Source: Deltaproteobacteria bacterium
GTDB lineage: Bacteria; Desulfobacterota; Syntrophia; Syntrophales; UBA2210
Assembly: GCA_016934695.1 (NCBI GenBank)
Contig: JAFGSH010000198.1
Location: 1 to 10,035, forward strand
Length of the DNA: 10,035 bases
Reading direction: 5' to 3'
How positions within the stretch are numbered: position 1 is the first letter of the stretch; each line of letters starts with the position of its first letter. A program made the translations under genes and the position numbers. The notes beneath the pieces are model-generated. The model saw only the letters and a list, made by a program, of their open reading frames with translations. It did not search any database and was not told the origin of the DNA. Below are positions 1 to 7,606 of the stretch, piece by piece.

Positions 1-178
1 CAAAGGACAGACGGGTCCGTGTCGATGACTTGTCAAACAACATCCCCAGGGTCTTCCCCGGCAGGGATTCGTGAGCTACGCCTCTGCGCAGCAGGTCCTT
101 CAGTTTCTTCGCCCTCGTGAATATCTCTCCAATATCGACGGCATCGAGATCATATATCGTGAGCAGGTCTTTCTTCAT
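1..178 (-). CDS. argF: Ornithine carbamoyltransferase, N-terminal part (3' end outside window)
   Basis: ArgF transfers the carbamoyl group of carbamoyl phosphate to ornithine to make citrulline, the sixth step of arginine synthesis, in the cytoplasm. Only the first 59 codons are present and the gene runs off the left edge. The reading frame starts MKKDLLTIYDLD and ends with FDKSSTRTRLSF; residues 52-56 (STRTR) are the carbamoyl-phosphate-binding signature of aspartate/ornithine carbamoyltransferases. The start codon overlaps the argD stop as ATGA, so translation is probably coupled to argD; no strong Shine-Dalgarno is visible, only a GGGGTGAT about 10 nt upstream inside argD. Aspartate carbamoyltransferase (pyrB) shares the STRTR motif, but the argB-argD context favours argF. 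The ornithine-binding half lies outside the window, so the substrate is inferred from context. Confidence 0.93.
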   Translation of the reverse strand, partial: MKKDLLTIYDLDAVDIGEIFTRAKKLKDLLRRGVAHESLPGKTLGMLFDKSSTRTRLSF

Positions 179-1383
179 AGGTCTCGCATCACCCCGTCCA
201 GGACAGCAACCGCGCGGTCCACATCCTCTTTTGTGATGATCAGGGGAGGAACAAACCGCAGGACGTTTCCGCAGGTACAGTTCAGGAGCAGTCCCCGCTC
301 CATGCACCCCCTCACGATACCCGCACCTTCGACAGAGAGCTCCACACCGATCATGAGGCCCCTCCCCCTCACTTCCCTCACTACGGCATGCTCTCCTTTC
401 AGTTCCTCAAGTCTCTTGAAAAGGTACGCCCCCACCTCCCGGCAGTTATCCAGGACACCCCCGTCCAGCAGGGATTCCATGACCGCAAGTCCCGCCGCCA
501 TGGCGAGGGGGTTCCCCCCGAAGGTGGAGGCATGGCTCCCCGGCGTAAAGGATGCCGCCACCTCATCAGTAGCCAGCATGGCTCCGACGGGGAAACCGTT
601 ACCCAGGGCCTTGGCCAGCGTCATGATATCGGGGACCACACCGCTCTTCTCGTAGGCGAAGAGGTCCCCCGTGCGTCCCATCCCCGTCTGGACCTCATCC
701 AGTATCATGAGAACACCCTTGTCATCGCAGATTCTTCGCACCCCTTCCAGGTACCCTTCCTCCGGGACTCTGATCCCTCCCTCGCCCTGGATAACCTCCA
801 GCATGACGGCGCAGACATCCTCCGTGACGGCCCGCTCGAGTGATATCAGATCGTCATAAGGGACATAGTCAAACCCGGTCGGGAGGGGATCAAAGCCGTT
901 CTGGAACCGTTCCTGCCCCGTTGCCGTGAGCGTGGCCAAGGTCCGGCCGTGGAAGGAATTCCTCATGCTTATGATGCGATACTGACTCCCATTCATCCGT
1001 CCGTGGGCGTATTTGCGCGCCAGTTTGATGGCCGCCTCGTTCGCCTCCGCTCCGCTGTTGCAGAAGAATACCTTGTCCGCAAAGGAGTGTTCCACCAGAA
1101 GGGCGGCAAGGCGGATCTGGGGTTCGATGTGGTATATATTGGAAACGTGCATCAGGGTCCTAGCCTGCGCGCAGATGGCCGACGACACCTGGGGGTTGGA
1201 GTGGCCGAGGGCGCATACGGCGATCCCCGCCAGGAAATCGAGGTATTCCTTTCCCTCCGCATCCCACACCCGCGCCCCCTCCCCCCTCACAAGGACAATC
1301 GGCAGGCGCGCGTACGTGCCCATGATGTACTCGTTCGATCGAGCAATAAGTTCTTCCATTGTCAGATTACCGCCTTCCGGCAT
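175..1383 (-). CDS. argD: Acetylornithine aminotransferase
   Basis: A cytoplasmic PLP-dependent class III aminotransferase that converts N-acetylglutamate semialdehyde plus glutamate to N-acetylornithine and 2-oxoglutarate; such enzymes often also act on succinyl-diaminopimelate in lysine synthesis. Of 402 residues from this start, NSGAEANEAAIKLAR (about 109-123) is the cofactor phosphate-binding loop, LDEVQTG (228-234) carries the Asp that contacts the PLP ring nitrogen, and K258 in TLAKALGNGFP is the Schiff-base lysine. Length matches the family (about 385-405). I chose the ATG at 1383, which lies 4 nt after the argB stop and has a GGGGG stretch about 9 nt upstream; the ATG at 1359 (MEELIARSNEYI, 394 residues) aligns equally well with typical N termini and is a real alternative. 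It lies between argB and argF, which makes the acetylornithine role much more likely than ornithine or GABA transamination. Confidence 0.95.
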   Translation of the reverse strand: MPEGGNLTMEELIARSNEYIMGTYARLPIVLVRGEGARVWDAEGKEYLDFLAGIAVCALGHSNPQVSSAICAQARTLMHVSNIYHIEPQIRLAALLVEHSFADKVFFCNSGAEANEAAIKLARKYAHGRMNGSQYRIISMRNSFHGRTLATLTATGQERFQNGFDPLPTGFDYVPYDDLISLERAVTEDVCAVMLEVIQGEGGIRVPEEGYLEGVRRICDDKGVLMILDEVQTGMGRTGDLFAYEKSGVVPDIMTLAKALGNGFPVGAMLATDEVAASFTPGSHASTFGGNPLAMAAGLAVMESLLDGGVLDNCREVGAYLFKRLEELKGEHAVVREVRGRGLMIGVELSVEGAGIVRGCMERGLLLNCTCGNVLRFVPPLIITKEDVDRAVAVLDGVMRDL

Positions 1384-1387
1384 GTGT

Positions 1388-2287
1388 TCAATCCCCCACC
1401 ACTTCCGTCCCGATTCCCCTGTCGGTAAATATCTCAAGGAGAATCGCATGATCCAAGCGTCCGTCGATGATGTGGGTCTTCTCCACACCCCCCCTCAGGG
1501 CCTTGAGGCAGCACTTTACCTTGGGATACATCCCTCCGTCTATCGTTCCGTTTTCGATCAGCTCGCCGACCTGCTCGGCATTGATGGAATGTATCAGGTG
1601 GTTCTTTTCATCAAGGATACCCTCCACATCGGTCAGGAGAACCAGCTTCTCGGCCCCAAGGGCGGAGGCTATTTCTCCTGCGACCACATCCGCATTGATG
1701 TTATACGTTTCACCCCTCTCACCGGCACCGGTGGGGGCTATCACGGGGACAAACCCGTCCCGTACCAGAGATGTGATAAGGCCGGGGTTGATCTTCCTGA
1801 CCTTTCCCACCAGCCCGATGTCGATAATCTCCGGTGGGGTGTCTTTCGCCTTGTCATCACTCAGAAAGTACTTTTCCGCCTCTACGATATTCCCGTCCTT
1901 ACCGCTCAATCCAACAGCCCTGCCGCCGTGGCTGTTGATCAGTCCCACGATCTGCTTGTTGAGCTTGCCGGCCAGGACCATCTCGACGATATCCATCGTC
2001 TCTTCATCCGTGACCCGCATCCCTTTTATGAATTTCGAGTCCTTCCCCAGTTTTTTGAGCAGCATGCTGATCTGAGGCCCGCCTCCGTGGATTATCACCG
2101 GATTGATCCCGATATACTTCATCATGACGACATCCCTAGCGAACATCTCTTTAAGGCTTTCATCCTCCATGGCGTGGCCGCCGTATTTGATAACGATGGT
2201 TTTTCCGTAAAAGCGCCGTATGTACGGCAGGACCTCCAGGAGGATATCCGCCTTTTCCATCGGTTCCTTCAGATTGTTCGAATGCAT
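1388..2287 (-). CDS. argB: Acetylglutamate kinase
   Basis: Phosphorylates N-acetylglutamate with ATP, the second step of arginine synthesis. The 299-residue protein has the amino-acid-kinase fold: KYGGHAM (34-40) with the phosphate-binding lysine, HGGGPQI (67-73) in the glycine-rich loop, [12 protein letters not shown] (197-208) and [11 protein letters not shown] (214-224) at the nucleotide and acetylglutamate sites, and GGMYPKV (251-257). An N-terminal helix precedes the core, and the C-terminal H280-x3-L-x-E-I-F-T-x2-G-x-G-T pattern matches the signature known for arginine-inhibited hexameric kinases, so feedback inhibition by arginine is inferred. The start at 2287 has GGAGGA three bases upstream; the ATG at 2317 has no such site, and the ATG at 2260 (MEKADILLE) is a weaker alternative. 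It follows hslU after 54 nt and precedes argD by 4 nt. Confidence 0.96.
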   Translation of the reverse strand: MHSNNLKEPMEKADILLEVLPYIRRFYGKTIVIKYGGHAMEDESLKEMFARDVVMMKYIGINPVIIHGGGPQISMLLKKLGKDSKFIKGMRVTDEETMDIVEMVLAGKLNKQIVGLINSHGGRAVGLSGKDGNIVEAEKYFLSDDKAKDTPPEIIDIGLVGKVRKINPGLITSLVRDGFVPVIAPTGAGERGETYNINADVVAGEIASALGAEKLVLLTDVEGILDEKNHLIHSINAEQVGELIENGTIDGGMYPKVKCCLKALRGGVEKTHIIDGRLDHAILLEIFTDRGIGTEVVGD

Positions 2288-2290
2288 AGC

Positions 2291-2296
2291 TCCTCC
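2291..2296 (-). promoter_or_regulatory. Ribosome binding site that sets the argB start
   Basis: Read on the minus strand this is GGAGGA followed by GCT and the ATG at 2287. It decides between three in-frame ATGs (2317, 2287, 2260). It lies in the 54-nt gap after hslU, so argB can be translated independently of hslU. Confidence 0.75.
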
Positions 2297-2341
2297 GCAT
2301 CTGGGCCTGAAACGCATCGGCCGTCAAACCGCACATCTTGG

Positions 2342-3748
2342 TTACAGGACGTACCGGCTGAGATCCTCGTCCTCGATGATGTCTTCCAGCTTGTCCATCA
2401 CATACTCGGCGTCGATAGTTACCTCCTTCTCCGCAACCGCCATGTCGGGGGCGTCGAACGATATCTCCTCCAAGAGTATCTCCATGACCGTGTAAAGTCT
2501 CCTGGCACCAATATTCTCCATCCGGTCGTTCACGAGGGCCGCGACCTCTGCGATCTGAGCGATCGCCCCGTCCTGAAATACGAGTCGTATCCCTTCCGTG
2601 GCCATCATCTCCGTGTACTGTTTCACCAGCGCATTGTGAGGTTCCGTCAGTATCCGTATGAAGTCCTCTTTCTCGAGCGGATCGAGTTCGACTCGTATCG
2701 GGAATCGTCCCTGCAACTCCGGGATAAGGTCGGAGGGTTTTGAATGGCTGAAGGCGCCTGCAGCGATAAAGAGAATGTGATCCGTCTTGATCATGCCGTA
2801 TTTGGTGTTTACCGTAGATCCTTCCACGATTGGAAGAAGGTCCCTCTGGACACCCTCCCGGGATACGTCGGGCCCGTGTGAGGAATCTCCCCCCACAATC
2901 TTGTCTATCTCGTCGAGGAATATGATTCCCGATTGCTCGACCTTTTCCAGCGCTGTCCGAGTGACCTTTTCCATGTCGACAAGTTTTTGCGCCTCCTCAT
3001 CTGCCAGCATGTGGACCGCTTCGGCAACCCTGACCTTTCTCTTTTTCTTCTTCTGGGGAAAGATATTCCCGAACATTTCCTTGATGTTCATCCCCATATC
3101 CTCGACGCCCGAGGTCGAAAAGATCTCTATCATGGGACCCGAGGGGCTTTCCGTCACCTCGATCTCCACGATCCGTTCGTCCAATTTCCCTGCGCGGAAG
3201 AGACGACGCAGCTTTTCACGTGTCTCGTTACGGGGGCTATCCCCCTGAGCGGCCGCATCATAACCGGGCATAACGAGAAGGGTGTCTCCGTCTTCCGGTG
3301 ATTCACCTGGCTCCCTCTCCCTGCGCTTGAGGGGAAGGAGGATATCGAGGACCCGCTCCTCGGCAATTTCCAGTGCCCTGGTTCTGACACTCTCCTGTTC
3401 TTCTGATTTGACCATATTGATCGCCAGTTCAACCAGATCTCTGACCATCGATTCGACATCCCTGCCGACGTACCCCACCTCGGTGAATTTTGAGGCCTCT
3501 ATCTTCAGGAAGGGGGAATTGTCAAGCCTGGCAAGCCTGCGTGCGATCTCCGTCTTCCCCACTCCCGTGGGTCCGATCATGATGATATTCTTGGGTGCTA
3601 TCTCTTCACGCAGCTCTTCCGAAACATTCTGCCGCCGCCACCGGTTTCTGAGCGCCACGGCAACCGCCCTCTTGGCATCATGCTGACCGATAATATATCT
3701 GTCCAGTTGAGAGACCGTCTCTCGCGGTGTTAAATTCGTCGATGGCAT
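2342..3748 (-). CDS. hslU: HslU, ATPase subunit of the HslUV protease
   Basis: HslU is the AAA+ unfoldase ring that recognises proteins, unfolds them and feeds them into the HslV peptidase. The 468-residue product has the Walker A loop GPTGVGKT (59-66), the pore loop GYVGRD (92-97), a family-specific intermediate (I) domain from about 110 to 240 including a basic KKKKRK run (233-238), Walker B IIFLDEID (275-282), [12 protein letters not shown] (344-355) carrying a conserved arginine, and the sensor-2 segment NIGARRLYT (412-420). The C terminus EDLSRYVL matches the tail that inserts into HslV pockets and activates it. It is somewhat longer than the E. coli protein (443), mainly in the I domain. 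The ATG lies 6 nt after the hslV stop, with AGGTAAG overlapping that stop as the ribosome binding site. The I domain and partner gene rule out ClpX. Confidence 0.97.
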   Translation of the reverse strand: MPSTNLTPRETVSQLDRYIIGQHDAKRAVAVALRNRWRRQNVSEELREEIAPKNIIMIGPTGVGKTEIARRLARLDNSPFLKIEASKFTEVGYVGRDVESMVRDLVELAINMVKSEEQESVRTRALEIAEERVLDILLPLKRREREPGESPEDGDTLLVMPGYDAAAQGDSPRNETREKLRRLFRAGKLDERIVEIEVTESPSGPMIEIFSTSGVEDMGMNIKEMFGNIFPQKKKKRKVRVAEAVHMLADEEAQKLVDMEKVTRTALEKVEQSGIIFLDEIDKIVGGDSSHGPDVSREGVQRDLLPIVEGSTVNTKYGMIKTDHILFIAAGAFSHSKPSDLIPELQGRFPIRVELDPLEKEDFIRILTEPHNALVKQYTEMMATEGIRLVFQDGAIAQIAEVAALVNDRMENIGARRLYTVMEILLEEISFDAPDMAVAEKEVTIDAEYVMDKLEDIIEDEDLSRYVL

Positions 3749-3754
3749 CCGATC

Positions 3755-4363
3755 TTACCTGTCTTTTACTTTCGTATCTTTTTTCGATCCTGTCCGTTTC
3801 CTGTCGTCTTTTGAGCCCGTCCCGGCGATATCCAGTTCCTCGACTCGGATCCTGTCATTCGTGAATATGCAGATATCTGCGGCGATACGCATCGCCTCGT
3901 CAACAATCTCCTTCGCACTGAGTTTGGAATATTTGACCAGGGCCCTCGCCGCGGCGAGGGCATACGGACCGCCGGATCCGATCGCCAGGACCTCGTCGTC
4001 CGACTCTATCACATCTCCATTTCCGGATATGATCAGGAAATCCACGTCACTGACCGCTATCATCAGGGCCTCAAGATGCCTCAGGACCCGATCCGTCCTC
4101 CAATCCTTGGTCAGCTCGACCGCCGCCCGCAGGAGATTGCCGTTGTGCTGTTCGAGCTTCTGATCGAAGCGGTCAAAGAGGGTGAAGGCGTCCGCCGTTG
4201 CACCGGCAAAACCCACGATCACTTTGTCGTGGTACAACCTTCGAACCTTTCTCGCTCCATGCTTCAGGGCTATCGTATCGAGGGTCACCTGTCCGTCGCC
4301 CGCAACGGCCACCTTTCCCTTGTGTCGCACCGCTACTATGGTTGTTCCCCGTATCTCCTGCAT
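3755..4363 (-). CDS. hslV: HslV, peptidase subunit of the HslUV protease
   Basis: HslV is the bacterial relative of proteasome beta subunits: a dodecameric threonine peptidase activated by HslU. In the 202-residue product, TTIVAVR starts at residue 7, so T7 matches the mature catalytic threonine; D23 (AGDG) and K39 (ARKV) then fall at the positions of the family's Asp17 and Lys33, an internally consistent register. [13 protein letters not shown] (51-63), KDWRTDR (86-92) and [15 protein letters not shown] (128-142) are further family blocks. Residues 1-6 (MQEIRG) must be removed to expose the threonine. The conserved fold ends near EEL (175-177), and a 25-residue lysine- and aspartate-rich tail follows that E. 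coli HslV lacks. The gene starts 5 nt after xerC, with GAGGAG about 10 nt upstream inside xerC, and is followed by hslU after 6 nt. Confidence 0.97.
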   Translation of the reverse strand: MQEIRGTTIVAVRHKGKVAVAGDGQVTLDTIALKHGARKVRRLYHDKVIVGFAGATADAFTLFDRFDQKLEQHNGNLLRAAVELTKDWRTDRVLRHLEALMIAVSDVDFLIISGNGDVIESDDEVLAIGSGGPYALAAARALVKYSKLSAKEIVDEAMRIAADICIFTNDRIRVEELDIAGTGSKDDRKRTGSKKDTKVKDR

Positions 4364-4368
4364 GGCAT

Positions 4369-5280
4369 CTATTCTCCTCGCGCCCGTGGGTGGCTTTTGT
4401 CGTACACTTCCATCAGGTGTGCCACACTGACGGACGTGTACTTCTGGGTGGTCGACAGACTTTCGTGCCCCAAGAGCTCCTGTATGGCCCTCAGATCGGC
4501 ACCCGCGTCCATAAGGTGGGTCGCAAAGGTATGCCGGAGAGCGTGAGGGCTTATCTTCTTCCCGATACCGCCGAGAATCATGTACTTATCTATAATTCTT
4601 CTGACACTCCTCGGTGTCAATCGCGAACCTGCCCGATTGAGAAAGAGGGGGGTGTCATTACCTCCCCTTGTTCCCCCCGTCCCTGTATCGGCCCTGGTAT
4701 CAAGATACTCTCTCAGGATCGACAGTGCGGGACCGCCGATGGGAACGATCCGTTCCTTTCTCCCCTTTCCCCTGACCTTTACCACCCCATGTGAAAAATC
4801 GACATCGGCCACGTTCAGACCAGTCAGTTCGCCGACGCGTACCCCTACCGAATACAGAAATTCGATAATAGCCCGGTCCCTGAGTCCCGATACACCGGGT
4901 TCGAACTTCACCTTCAGGAGAGAAAACACCTCATCTATGCTCAGAAATGAGGGGAGGTATTTGTCCGTCTTCGGTGCCTGGATCATCTGGGCGGGGTTAT
5001 ACCTGACCACTCCTTCCCGGAGGAGAAAGGCAAAGAACGCCCTCAGGCTTGCCACCTTTCGTGAAACCGTTGTTCTCTTCCTCTTCCCCCGGTAGAGAGA
5101 GGCGAGAAACGTCCGCACCACCACCTGATCGATGTCACAGAGTCTCCTCACCCCGTTTTCGAGAAGGAACACCCTGAACTGCTCCAGGTCGGACAGATAC
5201 CCCCTCCTGGTATGGTGCGACAGGTTTCTCTCAACCTCCACATAGATGCCGAATCTCCTGATGGCATCTTCTATCCCCAT
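4369..5280 (-). CDS. xerC: Tyrosine recombinase XerC/XerD type
   Basis: A site-specific tyrosine recombinase; this family resolves chromosome dimers at dif sites. From the ATG at 5280 the protein has 303 residues, the usual Xer length. The N-terminal SAM-like DNA-binding core domain (about 1-100) contains [16 protein letters not shown], and the C-terminal catalytic domain has the whole active site: R148 ([10 protein letters not shown]), K172 ([11 protein letters not shown]), H247 and R250 ([12 protein letters not shown]), H272 (LLGHESL) and the nucleophile Y281 (TTQKYTSV). An in-frame ATG at 5334 would add 18 residues overlapping the upstream gene and has no ribosome binding site. The position directly before hslVU matches xerC in many proteobacteria; whether it is XerC, XerD or a single-recombinase XerH/XerA type cannot be settled from one protein. 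No integrase-specific arm-binding domain or phage genes are nearby. Confidence 0.93.
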   Translation of the reverse strand: MGIEDAIRRFGIYVEVERNLSHHTRRGYLSDLEQFRVFLLENGVRRLCDIDQVVVRTFLASLYRGKRKRTTVSRKVASLRAFFAFLLREGVVRYNPAQMIQAPKTDKYLPSFLSIDEVFSLLKVKFEPGVSGLRDRAIIEFLYSVGVRVGELTGLNVADVDFSHGVVKVRGKGRKERIVPIGGPALSILREYLDTRADTGTGGTRGGNDTPLFLNRAGSRLTPRSVRRIIDKYMILGGIGKKISPHALRHTFATHLMDAGADLRAIQELLGHESLSTTQKYTSVSVAHLMEVYDKSHPRARGE

Positions 5281-5296
5281 ATCTTTCGTCGTCACG

Positions 5297-5536
5297 TCAG
5301 GCCCGTTTTCCGGAATATCTTCTGACACCTGCATAATAACAGCAGTATGAATTTGCAAAGTTGTTATCAAAGACCCGTGTCCGTCCGTCACTGAAGGCTA
5401 CCCTCACGTAGGACATTCCGCCCAACACACCGGAATTTCTCTCTTCCACCACAACACCAGACCCCCACTCGGGAAATCGGGAATGGAATACCTGGTCGCC
5501 GGTCTTGAGGTACAGCCGCCTCATTTCCTCTTTCAT
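5297..5536 (-). CDS. Small Tudor/SH3-like (DUF3553-like) protein, function unknown
   Basis: A 79-residue soluble protein with no signal peptide or membrane segment. Residues 8-60 resemble the small beta-barrel seen in DUF3553 proteins and the C-terminal Tudor-like segment of UvrD/PcrA helicases: LKTGDQVFHSRFPEWGSGVV followed by alternating beta-type segments (SYVRVAFSDGRTRVFD). Such barrels bind RNA polymerase or other proteins in relatives, but no partner can be named here. The C-terminal part is unusual, with a Cys-Cys pair (65-66) flanked by three tyrosines and a basic end. The start at 5536 is set by GAGGAGGG five bases upstream; an in-frame ATG at 5638 adds 34 residues with no family resemblance. 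It follows a 117-nt gap after the nuclease-family gene and lies 16 nt before xerC, so it is probably co-transcribed with xerC. The family assignment is from pattern only. Confidence 0.78.
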   Translation of the reverse strand: MKEEMRRLYLKTGDQVFHSRFPEWGSGVVVEERNSGVLGGMSYVRVAFSDGRTRVFDNNFANSYCCYYAGVRRYSGKRA

Positions 5537-5541
5537 AGCAA

Positions 5542-5549
5542 CCCTCCTC
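5542..5549 (-). promoter_or_regulatory. Strong ribosome binding site of the small Tudor-like gene
   Basis: On the minus strand this reads GAGGAGGG, five bases before the ATG at 5536. It is one of the best Shine-Dalgarno matches in the window and fixes the start of the 79-residue protein over the upstream in-frame ATG at 5638. Confidence 0.8.
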
Positions 5550-5628
5550 AACCTCCGAAAAACACCCGGCCTACAGACCGAAATTCCGGATCCCCACGCC
5601 ACCTGCGAACAAGAAGCCTCCCTCGGTA

Positions 5629-5645
5629 TCCCGGCCACGCCGGGA
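5629..5645 (-). other. Short GC-rich hairpin in the gap after the DUF151 gene
   Basis: TCCCGGC-GTG-GCCGGGA on the minus strand forms a 7-bp perfect stem with a 3-nt loop, 8 nt after the stop of the nuclease-family gene at 5654. No U-run follows (TACCGAGG comes next), so it is not a standard intrinsic terminator. It could protect the upstream mRNA 3' end, weaken read-through or be chance. The rest of the 5537-5653 gap shows no promoter I can defend. Confidence 0.4.
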
Positions 5646-5653
5646 CAGATCTC

Positions 5654-6154
5654 TTACATCTTATATTTTCCGAAATCTTCGGAAGAGAGATTCTCGAGGA
5701 ACTCCTTGAGCTGCTCCTTGGTATATTTATTTAAGTCACGAGTCTTGCTGCCGAAATCGATACTCGTTGATTTCTCAATTACCTTTTCATCTATAAAGAT
5801 AGGGGCATTGGCCCGCAGCGCAAGGGCGATCGCATCGCTCGGACGTGAATCGATCGTGATGGGCACCTCGTCCTTCAGGATATGTATGACGGCAAAAAAG
5901 GTATTGTTTCTCAGGTCATTGATTACAATCTTGATGACCTTCACCGCAAGGGTATTCAACATCTCGTTCATGAGATCATGCGTCATCGGCCGGGCCAGAT
6001 TGACCCCTTCCATCTGTGTGGCTATGGCGCTCGCCTCAAACAGGCCTATCCATATGGGAATCGCCCTCTTCTCCTCCAGATCCTTGAGAATCACTATGGG
6101 GGTACTGGTCACCGGATCCATAGCCAGTCCGAACACCCTTACCTCTACCAACAT
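5654..6154 (-). CDS. Bifunctional nuclease family protein (DUF151)
   Basis: The 166-residue protein matches the DUF151/bifunctional nuclease family (BFN; PF02577) over its whole length. Named relatives in plants were reported to have DNase and RNase activity, but the bacterial members' physiological role is poorly known, so nuclease activity is a family label here, not something the sequence proves. Visible conserved blocks are PIWIGLFEASAI (33-44), ARPMTHDL (54-61) and SRPSDAIALALRANAPIFID (103-122). The C-terminal segment, YTKEQLKEFLENLSSEDFGKYK, is helical and charged; there is no UVR domain as found in some relatives. It begins 11 nt after the miaB stop with the purine-rich ribosome binding site GGGAGGGGG just upstream, so it is very probably in one transcript with miaB. 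No signal peptide is visible and it is presumably cytoplasmic. Confidence 0.9.
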   Translation of the reverse strand: MLVEVRVFGLAMDPVTSTPIVILKDLEEKRAIPIWIGLFEASAIATQMEGVNLARPMTHDLMNEMLNTLAVKVIKIVINDLRNNTFFAVIHILKDEVPITIDSRPSDAIALALRANAPIFIDEKVIEKSTSIDFGSKTRDLNKYTKEQLKEFLENLSSEDFGKYKM

Positions 6155-6165
6155 GGCCCCCTCCC

Positions 6166-7485
6166 TTACAGCATCTCTCCTCTCAGGGAATGCATGTGGG
6201 CTCGTACGATCTTGACCCGCACTGTCTTACCCACCAAGGTCTCGTCACCTGTAAAATTGACGATCTTGTTGCCTCTCGTTCTGCCGGTAACATCGACGCC
6301 ACTACCCTTGCTGACGCCCTCTACCAGCACATCCTCCACCCGCCCCTCCATGGATCGGTTCTTCTCCAGGGTATGCCGTTCCTGGAGCGATTGAATCAGG
6401 GTCAAGCGCTCACGCTTGATCCCTTCCGCAACTTTTTTGTCGTACCCTTCCGAAGCGGTTCCGTTCCTGTCACAATATCTGAAAGAAAAGGTGTTATCAA
6501 ATCTTACTTCTTCCATAAGGTCAACAGTTTTTTGAAAATCACGCTCCTTTTCCCCCGGGAATCCGACAATAATATCAGAGGTAATGCTGATCTCCGGGCA
6601 GGCGTCCCTCACCATGCGAACCTTTTGCAGGTACGCTCCAACAGTATACCCCCTTTTCATTTTCTTCAACACATAATCCGAACCCGCCTGCACCGGCAGA
6701 TGGATATGCTCACACACCTTGTCAAGACCGGCGAAGCAGGCCGCGAGATCACCCGAAAGGTCTTTCGGATGCGACGTGGTGAAGCGGATCCTCTCGATCC
6801 CCTCTATACCGTTGATCATGCGCAACAAGGCGGGAAAATCGATGCCCTCTGAGAGTCCGCTGCCATACGAGTTGACATTCTGTCCCAAGAGCGTTACCTC
6901 CCTGATGCCGTTTCCGGCGAGAAACCTGATCTCATCGAGTATATCGATGCTCTGCCTGCTCTCCTCTCTCCCTCTCACATACGGCACGATACAGTAGGAA
7001 CAAAAATTGTTACATCCCTGCATAATCGTGACAAAGGCACTTACCCTTCCACCGGAAGGGAGAGTTCGAATGCCCAGCGACCGGACCGGTTGATGAAGAG
7101 AGGTATCCGCGACTCGAGATCTTCTGTCTCGAACCGCTCCCACTATCTGGGCAAGGCGATGGATATTGTGCGTGCCGAGGACGAAATCGAGATAGGGGGC
7201 CTTTCTGAAAAATCCGTCCCCCAATTCCTGGGCAAGGCATCCGGCCACTCCCATAATGAGATCGGGCCTTCTCCTCTTGAATTTTTTCAACCTCCCCAGC
7301 TCGCTGTATGCCTTCTGGGCGGCCTTCTCCCTCACGCTACAGGTGTTGATGATGATAATATCCGCCCCGGCTGCCTCATCGACCCGCACATAGTCCCCAT
7401 CGCACAAAAGTTGTCCCATCTGTTCGGAATCATGAACATTCATCTGACAGCCAAAGGTATGAATGTAAAACGTTCCTGAGGACAT
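6166..7485 (-). CDS. miaB: tRNA-2-methylthio-N6-dimethylallyladenosine synthase MiaB
   Basis: MiaB is a radical-SAM enzyme that adds a methylthio group to i6A37 of tRNAs reading codons that begin with U. The 439-residue product shows all three parts of the family: the N-terminal UPF0004 domain with cluster ligands C13 (HTFGCQMN), C49 (NTCSVREKA) and C83 (VAGCLAQ); the radical-SAM domain with C158, C162 and C165 in QGCNNFCSYCIVPYVRGRE; and a C-terminal TRAM RNA-binding domain from about 377 to the end. The NTCSVREKA and PYVRGRE blocks favour MiaB over the relatives MtaB and RimO. Two ATGs, at 7491 and 7485, are in frame; I chose 7485 because GGGTGAT lies about 4 nt upstream and the protein then starts MSSGTFYIHTFGCQMN as family members do. 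A start at 7617 would read through the upstream terminator. The nuclease-family gene follows after 11 nt. Confidence 0.95.
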   Translation of the reverse strand: MSSGTFYIHTFGCQMNVHDSEQMGQLLCDGDYVRVDEAAGADIIIINTCSVREKAAQKAYSELGRLKKFKRRRPDLIMGVAGCLAQELGDGFFRKAPYLDFVLGTHNIHRLAQIVGAVRDRRSRVADTSLHQPVRSLGIRTLPSGGRVSAFVTIMQGCNNFCSYCIVPYVRGREESRQSIDILDEIRFLAGNGIREVTLLGQNVNSYGSGLSEGIDFPALLRMINGIEGIERIRFTTSHPKDLSGDLAACFAGLDKVCEHIHLPVQAGSDYVLKKMKRGYTVGAYLQKVRMVRDACPEISITSDIIVGFPGEKERDFQKTVDLMEEVRFDNTFSFRYCDRNGTASEGYDKKVAEGIKRERLTLIQSLQERHTLEKNRSMEGRVEDVLVEGVSKGSGVDVTGRTRGNKIVNFTGDETLVGKTVRVKIVRAHMHSLRGEML

Positions 7486-7570
7486 ACACATCACCCGTGT
7501 TCCGTTACGAGTTCGGACTGGGGGAGAGAATCGGCGAGAGACACGATACCTTCTGAAAAAACCCTCGGCG

Positions 7571-7606
7571 TTAAAATCAAAAAGAGGGGAGATGGACTCC
7601 CCTCTT
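7571..7606 (-). terminator. Intrinsic terminator of the HU/IHF gene
   Basis: On the minus strand AAGAGGGGAG and CTCCCCTCTT form a perfect 10-bp stem around a 5-nt loop (TCCAT), followed by TTTTTGATTTT counting the last two stem bases. It lies about 70 nt after the stop at 7675 and ends the HU/IHF transcript, so miaB probably depends on its own promoter or on read-through. The next 80 bases up to miaB show no clear -35/-10 pair. Confidence 0.88.

Noticed and set aside
1013..2743. Very long open frame on the plus strand (576 codons) antisense to argD, argB and hslU
   Set aside because: It spans three well-conserved genes on the other strand, has no recognisable domain and no good ribosome binding site; long mirror frames are expected from codon bias in such genes.
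2342..3748. ClpX rather than HslU
   Set aside because: There is no N-terminal zinc-binding domain, an I domain is present, the C terminus is the HslU-type tail and hslV is adjacent.
4369..5280. Integrase of a mobile element
   Set aside because: The protein has Xer length and neighbours (hslVU); no attachment repeats, phage genes or composition change are visible around it.
5537..5638. 34-residue N-terminal extension of the small Tudor-like protein
   Set aside because: No ribosome binding site at 5638 and no family resemblance, whereas 5536 has GAGGAGGG five bases upstream.
7492..7580. Promoter for miaB
   Set aside because: TTGATT and TATCGT are present but not at a usable spacing; no pair of hexamers I could defend.
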